A DNA stretch of 64,000 nt from Bacteroidota bacterium (GCA_030706405.1 JAUZOO010000002.1:1-64000), one strand, 5' to 3'; numbered from the stretch's first letter, positions 8,091-18,325 are shown. A program made the numbers and translations. The notes: a model not told the origin generated them from the letters alone.

Positions 8091-11000
8091 TTTAAATTTT
8101 CAATCTCCGTGTTTTTTTTATCTAACTTATTGTCGGCAAATAAGATGTACATTACCGGAATGACGAATAAAGTAAGGATAAGCGCAAACGTTAATCCGCC
8201 AACAACTACAATACCCATAGGAACCCGGCTTTGAGCTCCGGCTCCGAGAGCCAGCGCAATGGGCAGGGCACCGAAGATGGTCGCCAACGATGTCATCAGG
8301 ATAGGACGTAAACGGGCTGCCGCAGCTTCGAAGGCTGCTTCGGCCTTTTCCAAACCTGCTTTGCGTTTTTGGTTGGAGAATTCCACGATAAGGATACCGT
8401 TTTTGGTAACAAGCCCGATTAACATAATCATACCGATTTCGGAGAAGATGTTGAGCGTTTTACCAAAGATCCAGAGCGAGAGCAATGCCCCGGCAATAGC
8501 CAGCGGAACGGTAAGCATGATGATGAACGGATCTCGGAAACTCTCGAACTGTGCGGCAAGGATAAGGTAAATCAGCACTAAGGCAAATATTAGTGCGAAT
8601 GAGATGTTTGAACTACTTTCTGCAAAGTCCCTCGAAGCGCCGAGTAAATCGGTATGGAACGAAGGATCGAGTACTTTTCTGGCAATTTTTTGCATTTCTT
8701 CGATGCCTTCGCCAAGCGTACGACCTTCGGCCAGCGACGCCGAAACCGTTGCCGATTTATACCGGTTAAAATGGAACAACGTAGGTGGGCTGCTGCTTTC
8801 TTCCATTTTTACCAGATTGTCTAGCTGAATAAGGTTGCCATTATTGCTCCGTACATAAAGCGAAACAATATCGGTAGGTTTGCTACGTTCGGGGCGGTCA
8901 ACCTGTCCGATTACCTGGTATTGTTTTCCGTTACGGATAAAATAATCGTATCGTTTACCACTTAGAGCCAGTTGTAGCGTATTGGAAACATCGCTTTCGT
9001 TAACCCCTAGGTTAGTGGCTTTTAGCCTGTCAACAGTAAGATTTATTTCCGGTTTGTTAAATTTCAGGTTTACATCCACATTGCTGAATACAGAGTCTTT
9101 ACGGGCTTCATCCAAAAATTTAGGCAACGCGGTTTGTAGTTTATCGAAGTCGAGCGTTTGGATGACAAATTGTACCGGCAACGCAGAGCCCGAAGCTAAT
9201 GAAGTTGAAATGGTTTGCTCCTGATTGGCAATGACACGGGCATCAGGAATTCGCTTAAACATCCGTGTAAGCTTGTCGTAAATTTGTTGTTGGGTGAGTT
9301 TTCGGTCTTTCGGCTCGGAGAGAAACAGGTTTATTCCGCCGCCATTGGTTGATGTTGATCCAAATCCCTGTCCTGACCGGGAATATACCAAACGGGCATC
9401 CGGAACACTATCCATAACCCTGTCGGCAATACGGTTGATGACGCCGTCGGTATAATCAAAATCAGCACCTTCGGGTGTCGTTATCGAAACGCGCAGGTTA
9501 CTGTGGTCTTCGAGCGGAGCTAATTCAGATTTAAGGTTTTTGCCGATTATAAAGATTAATGCAATACAAACGAGTAATATGCCGATTGACAACCATTTAC
9601 GATCTATAAAATAGCTAAGTATTCGCCGATAACCTTTGTCAAGACCGGCAAAGAATGGTTCCGTAGCGTAATAAAAACGGGAGTGTCGGGCATGATTTCC
9701 GCCTAATTTAATGTTCAATACCGGTGTTAACGTAAGCGAAACAAATGCGGAGATGAGTACTGCTCCGGCCAACACGATACCGAACTCGCGGAAAAGCCGG
9801 CCTGTAAAGCCCTGCAGGAAAATCACAGGAACAAACACCACCGCCAACGTGAGCGAGGTAGATATTACCGCAAAAAAGATTTCGCGGGTACCGTGCAGTG
9901 CAGCTGTCCATTTATCCATACCTTCTTCAATCTTTTTAAAGATGTTTTCGGTAACCACAATGCCGTCGTCGACTACCAGACCGGTCGCAAGCACTATAGC
10001 CAGAAGGGTGAGTACGTTAATTGAGAATCCAAAAATATACATGATAAACAATGAGCCGATTAACGATACCGGAATATCGATGAGCGGCCGCAAGGCAATG
10101 ATCCAATCACGGAAGAACAGGAAGATGATAAGCACCACAAGGGAAAGGGCTATAATCAATGTTTCAGATACGTCCTGAACTGATTGGCGAACAAACTTCG
10201 ACTTATCGAAACCGATGCTTACCGACAATCCTTCGGGAAGAGTTTTTTGAATATCGTCAAAACGTTTGTAGAATTCATCGGCAATTTCAATGTCGTTGGC
10301 TCCTGGCAAAGGAACAATAGCCAGCGATATACCGTCAACGCCATTCAGTTTAACCCCGGCTTCATCGTTTTCCGGGCCCAATTGTGCATCGCCGATGTCG
10401 CTCAGTCGGACAATCTGATCGTTTGACTGTCGGATAATCAAATTGTTAAAATCTTCTTCAGTAACCAAACGGCCGTAGGTTTTAACAATAAGTTCGGTTG
10501 AGCTTCCGCGGATTTTACCTCCGGGAAGTTCAACATTTTCCTTAGAGAGTGCAGTGTAAATATCCTGTGCAGTAATATTGTAGGCTGCCATCTTGTCGGG
10601 GTTTAGCCACAACCGCATAGCCGGTCGTTTTTGTCCGAAAAGGTTAACGGCGCTTACTCCGGGTATGGTTTGAAGTTTTTCCTGCAAAACATTTTCAGCA
10701 TAATCACTTAGCTCGTAAGCGTTCATCGTTGTACTCTGTACCGCCAGTGTGATGATAGGGTCACTGTTTGCATCGGCTTTGGTAACAACGGGCGGAGCGT
10801 CAATATCCTGCGGAAGGCTGCGTGTTGCCTGCGATGCCTTGTCGCGAACGTCGTTGGCCGCTTTTTCGAGGTCGGCTCCTACGTTAAACTCTACTGTAAT
10901 ATTGCTGCTTCCTACGGATGATGAAGATGATATGGATTTTACGCCTTCAATGCCATTCAATGTTTTTTCAAGCGGCTCGGTAATTTGCGACTCAATAATG

Positions 11001-11170
11001 TCGGCATTAGCCCCGGCGTACGAGGTCCGTACGTTAATTGACGGGGGGTCGATGGCCGGATATAAACGTACGCCCAGAAAGTTATACCCAACAATTCCGA
11101 AGAGTACAATGATAAGGCTCATTACAATGGATGTAACGGGGCGTTTTATTGAAAAATCGGAAATTGTCAT
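8087..11170 (-). CDS. RND multidrug efflux permease (HAE1/AcrB type)
   Basis: 1027-aa inner-membrane proton/drug antiporter. It opens with the typical ISDFSIKRPVTSIVMSL first helix and has twelve expected helices with two large periplasmic loops. The fourth helix carries ATGLVVDDGIVVTENI with the two adjacent aspartates of the proton relay. The C-terminal half repeats the fold and ends with GALPIALALGAGAQSRVPMG and a last helix. Length and motifs are those of functional AcrB-like pumps. It overlaps the adaptor gene upstream and the channel gene downstream by 4 bases each, so the three proteins are made together and should form one tripartite pump. No regulator is adjacent. Confidence 0.96.
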   Translation of the reverse strand: MTISDFSIKRPVTSIVMSLIIVLFGIVGYNFLGVRLYPAIDPPSINVRTSYAGANADIIESQITEPLEKTLNGIEGVKSISSSSSVGSSNITVEFNVGADLEKAANDVRDKASQATRSLPQDIDAPPVVTKADANSDPIITLAVQSTTMNAYELSDYAENVLQEKLQTIPGVSAVNLFGQKRPAMRLWLNPDKMAAYNITAQDIYTALSKENVELPGGKIRGSSTELIVKTYGRLVTEEDFNNLIIRQSNDQIVRLSDIGDAQLGPENDEAGVKLNGVDGISLAIVPLPGANDIEIADEFYKRFDDIQKTLPEGLSVSIGFDKSKFVRQSVQDVSETLIIALSLVVLIIFLFFRDWIIALRPLIDIPVSLIGSLFIMYIFGFSINVLTLLAIVLATGLVVDDGIVVTENIFKKIEEGMDKWTAALHGTREIFFAVISTSLTLAVVFVPVIFLQGFTGRLFREFGIVLAGAVLISAFVSLTLTPVLNIKLGGNHARHSRFYYATEPFFAGLDKGYRRILSYFIDRKWLSIGILLVCIALIFIIGKNLKSELAPLEDHSNLRVSITTPEGADFDYTDGVINRIADRVMDSVPDARLVYSRSGQGFGSTSTNGGGINLFLSEPKDRKLTQQQIYDKLTRMFKRIPDARVIANQEQTISTSLASGSALPVQFVIQTLDFDKLQTALPKFLDEARKDSVFSNVDVNLKFNKPEINLTVDRLKATNLGVNESDVSNTLQLALSGKRYDYFIRNGKQYQVIGQVDRPERSKPTDIVSLYVRSNNGNLIQLDNLVKMEESSSPPTLFHFNRYKSATVSASLAEGRTLGEGIEEMQKIARKVLDPSFHTDLLGASRDFAESSSNISFALIFALVLIYLILAAQFESFRDPFIIMLTVPLAIAGALLSLWIFGKTLNIFSEIGMIMLIGLVTKNGILIVEFSNQKRKAGLEKAEAAFEAAAARLRPILMTSLATIFGALPIALALGAGAQSRVPMGIVVVGGLTFALILTLFVIPVMYILFADNKLDKKNTEIENLK

Positions 11171-12231
11171 AAGGTATCTCGTTTTACTTTTGAAAATTTA
11201 AGAACAGCGTTGGGCTTGAGAAATAGCACCCCGCTTGTAACTACAGTGTCGCCCGGCTTTATGCCGCTCACAATCTCAATGGCCGAAGCATTGCGAATTC
11301 CTGTCTTTACGGTAACGAATTTGGCTTTTCCGTTTTGGGCAATGATAATTTTTTTAGAGCGTTCCTGCGGGATGATACATTGTGTGGGTACCATTAGCGC
11401 ATTTTTATTTTCGTTAAGACGAAGTTCTACATTGGCAAAAGCGCCGGGAATGAGCGATGATGCTTTGCTTTTTACAATAGCTCTCGCTTTCAGGTTTCGC
11501 GAACCGGCATCGATGCCTTGCTCGGTAGCCATTACAGATGCTTCATATTTTTTGTCGTCGCCCTGTACGCTGAATTTTATTTTTTGTCCGGGTTTGATGG
11601 CGCTGCTATATTTTTCAGGAACACTGAAATCGAGTTTGAGCTGAGCTACTTCGCGGATTGTTGCCAATGCAGTCGATGGGGTTACCTGTGCACCAATACT
11701 TACATTTCTTAAACCGATGGTTCCGTTAAACGGGGCTCGAAGTTCGGTCTTGCGGATTTGAACTTTTAAGACTTCAATGTCGGCTTTAATAGAACTTACC
11801 TGTAAAACAGATTGGTCGTAATCCAATTGGCTAATGCCATTTACCTTAATGAGTTCTCCCTGGCGTTTTTGGGTTTGCTCGGCTATTTTTAGCTGAGCTT
11901 CCGATTTATGGAGTTGAGCCTGTAAATCTCCATCAAAGAGTTTTATGAGCACAGTTCCTTGTTTAATTATTCCTCCTTCATGAAGGTTGATAGCTACTAC
12001 CCGACCCGAAACTTCGGGCATCAGGACTGTTTCTTCGGAAGGTTTTAATGTTCCGGAAACAGTTATTGTCTGATCTAAAACCGACGGTTTTACAATCAAT
12101 CCGCTAACTCGTAAATTACCCGCTTGTTTTCGGGTTGATGAGGCTTGTTTGTCCTTTTCTCCCGAATGGCACGAAACAATGATTCCAGCAAATGCAGCCA
12201 CACCAAGGAGCATGGTAAGTGATTTCTTCAT
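11167..12231 (-). CDS. RND efflux periplasmic adaptor lipoprotein
   Basis: 354-aa membrane fusion protein that links pump and outer membrane channel. The N-terminus is a lipoprotein signal (hydrophobic run then IIVSC; the cysteine at residue 21 would be lipidated). A first half-lipoyl segment (GRVVAINLHEGGIIKQGTVL) is followed by a coiled-coil hairpin (residues about 110-160), the second half-lipoyl (LRAPFNGTIGLRNVSIGAQV), then beta-barrel and membrane-proximal domains. It is the first gene of the operon; its stop overlaps the pump start by 4 bases. Confidence 0.93.
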   Translation of the reverse strand: MKKSLTMLLGVAAFAGIIVSCHSGEKDKQASSTRKQAGNLRVSGLIVKPSVLDQTITVSGTLKPSEETVLMPEVSGRVVAINLHEGGIIKQGTVLIKLFDGDLQAQLHKSEAQLKIAEQTQKRQGELIKVNGISQLDYDQSVLQVSSIKADIEVLKVQIRKTELRAPFNGTIGLRNVSIGAQVTPSTALATIREVAQLKLDFSVPEKYSSAIKPGQKIKFSVQGDDKKYEASVMATEQGIDAGSRNLKARAIVKSKASSLIPGAFANVELRLNENKNALMVPTQCIIPQERSKKIIIAQNGKAKFVTVKTGIRNASAIEIVSGIKPGDTVVTSGVLFLKPNAVLKFSKVKRDTL

Positions 12232-12611
12232 ACGTATAAAATAAATTTAGACAGCATTGAGGCAACGTTCAGAAAGATTAAGATTTAAAATTAAATCAAA
12301 ATGTCTGATTTACATTGATATTAACCATTTGCTATCCTATTAAGTTTATTATTTAAATAAAAGTTAAAAATATCCTTTAAGATAAAGAATGAGTCGATTT
12401 TTGGATGAAGTTTCTGTTAAATAAGTCGTTGTCAGATTTAGCCCGGTATATGCCAGACTTCAAAAGAGCCTAAAGTTTACAAAAACTATACCATCTGCGC
12501 CATTCCCGAAAGTTAATTCATTTAAATTTAATGACAGCTAAATCGGTTAAAACCCCGAATAAAAAGTCGGACAAAATTGTATTTTTAAACAGATTTTACA
12601 TGATTGCCGTA

Positions 12612-13208
12612 ATGAAAATTTCTTCCTCCGAAATACACTTTAACCCATGGAAGCATCATTTAACTTTCATTTGTAATGAATTGTTGAATTTGAAGCGAAT
12701 AGCTCCCGAAGCAAGATTGATAATGCTCGATAGGATAAAAGCGGTTAATGCTAATTTTGTGGATGTATATACCGGCCATTTTTCGGAGGGTGAAATAAAA
12801 CAAAGTATAGCAGATCAGTTAAATCATTTGGAATTTAAGGATTATGAAGGATTCAGGTACTGGCTCGGAACAAAAAAGTATCAACTAATAACGCTCAACG
12901 ATGAGTCGGTGTGGGTAGTACGGGAAAGTGAACAATTTTTAAATGTTATTCATATTCACCCTTCGCGTAAGCCGCCGTTAACATTTCGGATTCATGGTAA
13001 TGCGCTAAAAACTGTTGTGGGATTGTTGTGTATGCAGCCCGATTGTCAGATAAAATCTCCTTCGCTTGTTTCTGTTAACCAATTAAGGAAAGAATTTTTA
13101 GACCTTTCGCCTGTAAAAGGGGTGGGAAATCTCCAACGTATAATGCGGTTTTACGATTTGGTTAAGAACCAGCTAAATATTTTAGGAGAAACAGAGCCTA
13201 AATATTAG
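12612..13208 (+). CDS. Unknown conserved protein
   Basis: About 198 aa from the ATG at 12612. In-frame ATGs at 12531 and 12600 would add up to 27 residues of low-complexity basic sequence, so the start is uncertain. No signal peptide or membrane helix. The sequence has a structured, aromatic-rich core (FKDYEGFRYWLGTKKYQL, then ESVWVVRESEQFLNVIHIHPSR). I recognise no domain. A terminator follows directly. Confidence 0.6.
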   Translation: MKISSSEIHFNPWKHHLTFICNELLNLKRIAPEARLIMLDRIKAVNANFVDVYTGHFSEGEIKQSIADQLNHLEFKDYEGFRYWLGTKKYQLITLNDESVWVVRESEQFLNVIHIHPSRKPPLTFRIHGNALKTVVGLLCMQPDCQIKSPSLVSVNQLRKEFLDLSPVKGVGNLQRIMRFYDLVKNQLNILGETEPKY

Positions 13209-13213
13209 AAACG

Positions 13214-13256
13214 AAAACGCCAGCTGACAGGTTGTTAGCAAGGCAGTTGGCGTTTT
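13214..13256. terminator. Bidirectional terminator between the unknown gene and pfkA
   Basis: Hairpin with arms AAAACGCCAGCTG and CAGTTGGCGTTTT (one wobble or mismatch) flanked by A and T runs. It lies between two convergent genes and can serve both. Confidence 0.8.
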
Positions 13257-13270
13257 GTCAGAATATCGGA

Positions 13271-14392
13271 TTAATCACCCAAACAAGTTCCAACGCGGCG
13301 AGCGCTGGTGAGCAGAAGATGGTCGGGAGGTACAGATTTGAGTTTTCCCGCAACCTCTTCGAGTGGCAGAGCTTCAACTCCATCGCCACGGGCAGCAAGC
13401 ATTACTCCGTATTTGCCACGATTAATGTAGTCGGCGCATGCAGTTCCTAGTTTGGTGGCAAGGATACGGTCGAACGATGATGGTGTACCGCCACGTTGTA
13501 AATGTCCGAGAATGGTTACACGCGATTCGATGCCGGTAAGTTCTTCGAGTTTCTGGGCAAGCATCATCGTATGTGACGAACGCATTCCGTTAATCTCTTC
13601 GATAACTTTTTTCACCTGCCTTTTTTCGTCTTTATCTTTGGCAGCGCGGAGTTTTTCTTCGAGTTCGTCCATCTGGCTGCGCTGGTTTTTGGAAAGGGCA
13701 CCTTCGGCTACGGCCACAATGCTAAACGACTTTCCGCTACGGCTGCGGTTACGGATGGACTCCGCCACTATCTTCGGATCATAAGGTATTTCGGGAATCA
13801 GGATGACATCGGCACCACCGGCAACACCGGCACCAAGGGCCAGCCATCCGGCGCGATGGCCCATAATCTCTACCACAATTACCCGGTGATGGCTCTGGGC
13901 TGTGGAGTGCAAACGGTCAATAGCTTCGGTGGCAATGTCGAGTGCAGTGTCGAAGCCAAAGGTTACGTCGGTACCCCAAACATCATTGTCGATAGTTTTA
14001 GGAAGCGTTATAACGTTAAGACCGTGCTGCATGAGGCGATAAGCGTTTTTTTGTGTACCGCCGCCACCAATGCAAACTAATACGTCGAGATGATTCCGCT
14101 GGTAAGTGTCAATAATTGCCTGGGTCATATCCATTTCTTTGCCACCAACTATCATCTTGTGCGGTTTGTCGCGACTGGTGCCAAGTATTGTACCTCCTTG
14201 AGTAAGGATTCCCGAGAGCATTTTGCCATCGAGGGTGATGGAACGGTTTTCCATGAGGCCGCGAAAGCCATCGCGAAAGCCGATAACCTGCATGCCGTAA
14301 CAACCAAGCGCAGCTTTGCCCAAGCCACGGATTGCTGCATTAAGACCGGGATTATCGCCACCCGAAGTAAGTACCCCTACAAATTTTGTCAT
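13271..14392 (-). CDS. pfkA: 6-phosphofructokinase, group III-like
   Basis: 373-aa phosphofructokinase converting fructose 6-phosphate to fructose 1,6-bisphosphate in glycolysis. The N-terminal [13 protein letters not shown] loop and the catalytic PKTIDND (residues 131-137) are present. The phosphate-donor loop reads GGGGT (109-113): it has glycine where pyrophosphate enzymes carry the blocking aspartate, which suggests ATP use. The lysine before TIDND (K132) is instead usual in pyrophosphate and group III enzymes, where classical ATP enzymes have glycine. The donor is therefore best called probable ATP. The gene is monocistronic or co-oriented with murB upstream (50-base gap). Confidence 0.9.
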   Translation of the reverse strand: MTKFVGVLTSGGDNPGLNAAIRGLGKAALGCYGMQVIGFRDGFRGLMENRSITLDGKMLSGILTQGGTILGTSRDKPHKMIVGGKEMDMTQAIIDTYQRNHLDVLVCIGGGGTQKNAYRLMQHGLNVITLPKTIDNDVWGTDVTFGFDTALDIATEAIDRLHSTAQSHHRVIVVEIMGHRAGWLALGAGVAGGADVILIPEIPYDPKIVAESIRNRSRSGKSFSIVAVAEGALSKNQRSQMDELEEKLRAAKDKDEKRQVKKVIEEINGMRSSHTMMLAQKLEELTGIESRVTILGHLQRGGTPSSFDRILATKLGTACADYINRGKYGVMLAARGDGVEALPLEEVAGKLKSVPPDHLLLTSARRVGTCLGD

Positions 14393-14442
14393 GATAGTTT
14401 CGTCTTTTCGATAAAGTTATTAAATATCTGTCGATTTTCAAT

Positions 14443-15459
14443 TTACGAGATGATGTTCACTTCCATTTCGAGCTCGATGCCCATTTGCGAAAGTACCGAT
14501 TGTTGTATTTTTTGGGCAAATCCGAAGATTTCGCTGCCGGTAGCTCCTCCGTAATTTATAATTACCAACGGCTGCGTTTCGTGCGTACCTACGTTACCCT
14601 CGCGTTTGCCTTTCCATCCGCAGGTTTGAATGAGCCATGCTGCCGGAATCTTTATATTATGCTCGTTTACCGGGTATGATGGAACATTAGGATATTCGGC
14701 TTTAATGTTGTTAAAAATATTCATGCTTACTACCGGGTTTTTGAAAAAACTTCCGGCATTACCAAACTTTTCGGGGGCCGGAAGTTTTCGTTCGCGGATA
14801 TTGATGATGGCCTGCCGGATAGAAGCGAGGTTTACTTCCGGAAATTTTTTTAATTCTTCATTAACATCGGCATATTTTGTTTGGCATACCGGATGTTTCG
14901 AAAGCTTAAAGGTTACGGCTGTAACGATATATTGATCTTTAGCCTCACGTTTAAAGATGCTGTCGCGATAACCGAACTTACATTCAGCATTGGTAAACTG
15001 GCGTATTTCACCATTTTTAAGGTTGATGACGTCTACTTTGTCGATACAATCCTTTGCCTCAACGCCATAAGCTCCAATGTTTTGAATTGGACAAGCCCCA
15101 ACGTTTCCGGGTATCAGCGAGAGATTTTCGAGTCCGCCCCAGTTTTGCGACACACAATAGGCTACAAAGTTGTCCCAGTTTTCACCGGCATAAGCTTTTA
15201 CATAAACATCGTCCGGTGTCTGGCTGATAATTTCATTTCCTTTTAAATCCGGAAAAATTACCACGCCGTCAAAATCGTCAGTAAAAAGGAGGTTGCTTCC
15301 ACCGCCAAGTATAAGCTTAGGTTTGGGATCGTTACAAAAAACGTTAACAATAGTTCTTAAATCCTCGACGGTTCCTGCTTCTGCAAAAAAACGTGCTCGC
15401 GCAGGTAAACCAAATGTATTGTAAGATTTTAGAGAATAGCACTCTTCAATTATAATCAT
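14443..15459 (-). CDS. murB: UDP-N-acetylmuramate dehydrogenase
   Basis: 338-aa FAD enzyme that reduces UDP-GlcNAc-enolpyruvate to UDP-MurNAc, the second committed step of peptidoglycan synthesis. The FAD-binding segments LILGGGSNLLF and LSLIPGNVGACPIQNIGAYG are clear. FGYRDSIFK carries the conserved Arg/Ser region, and the FGNAGSFFKNPV segment carries the active-site serine. Length and layout are those of the type I (E. coli-like) enzyme, with the extra loop YPNVPSYPVN. It lies 50 bases upstream of pfkA on the same strand. Confidence 0.96.
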   Translation of the reverse strand: MIIIEECYSLKSYNTFGLPARARFFAEAGTVEDLRTIVNVFCNDPKPKLILGGGSNLLFTDDFDGVVIFPDLKGNEIISQTPDDVYVKAYAGENWDNFVAYCVSQNWGGLENLSLIPGNVGACPIQNIGAYGVEAKDCIDKVDVINLKNGEIRQFTNAECKFGYRDSIFKREAKDQYIVTAVTFKLSKHPVCQTKYADVNEELKKFPEVNLASIRQAIINIRERKLPAPEKFGNAGSFFKNPVVSMNIFNNIKAEYPNVPSYPVNEHNIKIPAAWLIQTCGWKGKREGNVGTHETQPLVIINYGGATGSEIFGFAQKIQQSVLSQMGIELEMEVNIIS

Positions 15460-15476
15460 AGCATCCGTTAAAAAGA

Positions 15477-15484
15477 CAAAAGTA
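15477..15484 (-). promoter_or_regulatory. Candidate -7 promoter box of murB
   Basis: On the minus strand this reads TACTTTTG, a match to TAnnTTTG, 18 bases before the murB ATG. Confidence 0.5.
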
Positions 15485-15635
15485 ACGATTTACCCCATCA
15501 TTACAGAAAACCTGTTAATAAAAACAAGGAATTCCAACAGCGTTTTTGATGACGCAGTTTAGCGTTTTGTCAGCCTTGAGCTGTGGCTTGATTTTTGTGG
15601 GATTACTGCCCTAATAACCTTAATCAATATAAATT

Positions 15636-16238
15636 ATGAAATTGTTTTTTATTGCACTGATGTTCAGTGTTTACGCGGCCGGGATGTTAAATGCCCAAGC
15701 ACTTGTTAACTTACCTGCTCCACAAAAAACCGGTGGAATGCCTCTGATGGAAGCTTTATCCAAACGAACTTCTATTCGTAGTTATAGCGATAAAGAGCTT
15801 TCGATGCAGCAGATTTCGAATCTTTTATGGGCTTCTTTTGGTGTTAATCGCCCGAATGGAAAGCGTACCGCGCCATCGGCTATGAATAAGCAGGAAATAG
15901 ACATTTACGTTCTGCTGAAACAGGGAGCTTACATTTATGATGCGCAGGCTAACACCTTAAAACTGGTTATTGCAGAAGATCTTCGGGCTCAGTCTGCACC
16001 TGCAGCATTTGCCATTGCTCCGGTGCAACTTATTTTGGTGGGTGATGATAAAAAAGGCGGAGCTCTTGACGTCGATTGCGGTTATATTTCGCAAAACATT
16101 TATTTGTTCTGTGCTTCGGAAGGTTTGGCTACTTGCGCCAGAGGTACTTTTAGCCGCGAATATCTTACTAAAAACCTGAGTCTGCGTCCGGAACAGAAGA
16201 TTATATTGGCCCATTCGGTTGGGTACCCAAAACAGTAA
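15636..16238 (+). CDS. Secreted nitroreductase-family protein
   Basis: 200-aa FMN-dependent nitroreductase-like protein, resembling SagB-type oxidoreductases. A signal peptide covers residues 1-20 (ending MLNAQA), so it should act in the periplasm, which is unusual for flavin enzymes of this family. Family marks are LSKRTSIRSYSDKELSMQQISNLLWASFGVNR (FMN phosphate contact at RTSIR) and the C-terminal HSVGYPK. Substrate unknown. It is a single gene ending at a terminator before the glycosyltransferase gene. Confidence 0.85.
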   Translation: MKLFFIALMFSVYAAGMLNAQALVNLPAPQKTGGMPLMEALSKRTSIRSYSDKELSMQQISNLLWASFGVNRPNGKRTAPSAMNKQEIDIYVLLKQGAYIYDAQANTLKLVIAEDLRAQSAPAAFAIAPVQLILVGDDKKGGALDVDCGYISQNIYLFCASEGLATCARGTFSREYLTKNLSLRPEQKIILAHSVGYPKQ

Positions 16239-16304
16239 TTGACGGGTTGCAGTTGTTTTGATTGAATCAATTGCAATTAAGTTCTGTATTTTTGAATATT
16301 ATTG

Positions 16305-16345
16305 AAAAGAGTTAATTGATGATAAATTCAGTTAACTCTTTTTTT
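16305..16345 (+). terminator. Terminator after the nitroreductase gene
   Basis: Hairpin with 15-base arms (AAAAGAGTTAATTGA against TCAGTTAACTCTTTT, one wobble) followed by a T run, 67 bases after the stop. Confidence 0.75.
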
Positions 16346-16371
16346 ATGCAGAGTTTAATTTAAAAGATTTC

Positions 16372-17493
16372 ATGAAACGGATTATACTTTCGGTTATTAA
16401 CGATTTGGTTACCGATCAGCGGGTTCACCGGGTGGCAAGTTCGCTAAAGCGGGCAGGGGCAGAGGTTACGCTGGTTGGACGGAGGCTTCCTGAGAGTTTT
16501 CCGTTAGAACGCGAATACCTTACTCACCGGATGGTTTTGCTGTTTCGGAAAGGTCCATCGTTTTATGCCGAATATAACATCCGGTTGTTCTTTCATTTGC
16601 TGTTTTCAAGAGTTGATATATTGGTTGCTAATGATCTTGATACTCTTCCGGCCAATTTTCTTGTTTCGTTTTTAAGACGAAAACCGTTGGTTTACGATAC
16701 CCATGAGTATTTTACAGGAATGCCCGAAATTCAGAACAGAAAACTGGTGCTGGTCATCTGGAAAACTTTCGAACGTTTTATTTTTCCCCGCTTGAAACAT
16801 ATTTATACGGTAAACGATTCCATCGCGCGACTTTATCGTGAGGAATATGGACAAGAACTCCGCGTTGTGCGGAATGTTCCTGTAAGGATTGAACGAGAAA
16901 CCTGGCCCGACCGCCTATCGCTTGGACTTCCTGTTGAGAAGAAAATAATCTTGCTCCAAGGCGCTGGCATAAACATGGACCGGGGTGCGGAAGAAGCCAT
17001 ACAAGCTATGCAATACATCGATAATGCCATCTTGTTGATAATTGGAGGTGGAGATGTTTTTGAGAAACTTAAAACGCTTGCTTCGAGGCCGGAATTGACA
17101 GGTAAAGTTGTTATTAAGCCTAAAATGCTCTATAGTGAGCTGATGTGCTATACCCGCCTTGCCGATGTGGGGCTTTCGCTCGATAAGGATACAAATATTA
17201 ATTATCGGTTTAGCCTGCCCAATAAGCTGTTCGATTACATTCAGGCGGAGATTCCGGTGTTATGTTCCAACTTAGTAGAAGTGGCAAAAGTTATAGATAC
17301 CTGGCAGATTGGCAAAGTCGCCGAAAATCACCATCCGGAATATTTGGCAGGACTTATCACTGCTATGCTTTGCGACGAGAAACAAATTTTCGTCTGGAAA
17401 CAAAACCTTGCCCGTGCGGCCCGCGAGCTTTGCTGGGAAAAGGAAGAACAGGTTTTATTGGAGGTTTATAAGCCGCTTATCATCGAAAGATAA
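16372..17493 (+). CDS. GT4-family glycosyltransferase
   Basis: 373-aa GT-B fold glycosyltransferase. The N-terminal acceptor domain (ILSVINDLVTDQRVHRVA, then VYDTHEYFTGMPE) and the C-terminal nucleotide-sugar domain (ILLQGAGINMDRGAEEAIQAM, then LPNKLFDYIQAEIPVLCSN) match family 4 enzymes that add sugars to lipopolysaccharide, capsule or glycolipid. Donor and acceptor cannot be told. It is not inside a polysaccharide cluster here; the flanking genes are unrelated. Confidence 0.88.
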   Translation: MKRIILSVINDLVTDQRVHRVASSLKRAGAEVTLVGRRLPESFPLEREYLTHRMVLLFRKGPSFYAEYNIRLFFHLLFSRVDILVANDLDTLPANFLVSFLRRKPLVYDTHEYFTGMPEIQNRKLVLVIWKTFERFIFPRLKHIYTVNDSIARLYREEYGQELRVVRNVPVRIERETWPDRLSLGLPVEKKIILLQGAGINMDRGAEEAIQAMQYIDNAILLIIGGGDVFEKLKTLASRPELTGKVVIKPKMLYSELMCYTRLADVGLSLDKDTNINYRFSLPNKLFDYIQAEIPVLCSNLVEVAKVIDTWQIGKVAENHHPEYLAGLITAMLCDEKQIFVWKQNLARAARELCWEKEEQVLLEVYKPLIIER

Positions 17494-17563
17494 CCGTTAG
17501 AGTTAAAGTCTAAAATGGTCTTTCTTAGGATTAAATACTCTCTGCGTAATACTTTTTAGTTTG

Positions 17564-18325
17564 TTAAACATAAATCATCTTGCGGGTCATGCCTCCGTCG
17601 ATGGTAAAGTTCTGACCGGTAATAAAAGTATTATCAGGGTTTATCAGAAATAGAATTATGGATGAAATATCGGTTGCTTTACCCACGCGACCTGCCGGGT
17701 GCTGAAGATGATCGGCTTCGGAAAGGATAGGAGTGGAGCGTTGGCTGCTTTTCTTTAGCTCCGAAACTTCAATCCATCCGGGACTGATGCTGTTTACCCG
17801 AATGTCGGGGCCGAGACTTACTGCCAAGGCGTGCGTCAGGGCAAAGATTCCGCCTTTGGAGGCCGAATAAGCTTCGGTGTTTGCTTCGGACATAAATGCC
17901 CGCGTTGAACAAAGGTTAATGATTGCTCCTTTGGTTTTTCGGAGATACGGCACCGCATATTTGGAGCACAGAAAAGCACCCGAAAGGTTAATGCCCATCA
18001 CCTTATTCCATTCGCCGAACGAAAGTTCTGTTATCGGTTTATTGATGCTGATGGCAGCGTTGTTTATCAGAACGTCAATTTGTTTGAATGATTCTATCGT
18101 TGATTCGAAAAGACGGACAACATCTTCCTCTACCGCAATATCCGTTCTTATAAATTGCACTGCTCCGAATTGGTACAGGTACGTCAGCGCTTCATCGCCT
18201 GCCTCTGCATCAATATCGGCAATAACCACGTTGTAATTGTGTTTGAGCAGGTCTTCGGCAATCTGGCGGCCAATGCCCTGCGCCCCACCGGTAACGATGG
18301 CAGTTTTAACAGATAAAGGTTTCAT
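17564..18325 (-). CDS. Short-chain dehydrogenase/reductase
   Basis: 253-aa classical SDR. The NAD(P) loop is TGGAQGIGRQIA (residues 12-23), with DIDAE after the second strand suggesting NAD(H). The NNAAIS motif, the active-site serine in INLCSTR and the catalytic YSASKGG follow. C-terminal ITGQNFTIDGGMT is typical of glucose 1-dehydrogenase/3-oxoacyl reductase-like members. Substrate unknown. It sits 15 bases downstream of the MgtC-family gene on the same strand, likely co-transcribed. Confidence 0.9.
   Translation of the reverse strand: MKPLSVKTAIVTGGAQGIGRQIAEDLLKHNYNVVIADIDAEAGDEALTYLYQFGAVQFIRTDIAVEEDVVRLFESTIESFKQIDVLINNAAISINKPITELSFGEWNKVMGINLSGAFLCSKYAVPYLRKTKGAIINLCSTRAFMSEANTEAYSASKGGIFALTHALAVSLGPDIRVNSISPGWIEVSELKKSSQRSTPILSEADHLQHPAGRVGKATDISSIILFLINPDNTFITGQNFTIDGGMTRKMIYV

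Noticed and set aside
9711-10178. 155-codon frame opposite the RND pump gene
   Set aside because: Overlaps a certain coding gene entirely and its sequence has no recognisable feature.
14090-14554. 154-codon frame opposite pfkA and murB
   Set aside because: Spans the boundary of two certain genes on the other strand; a shadow frame.
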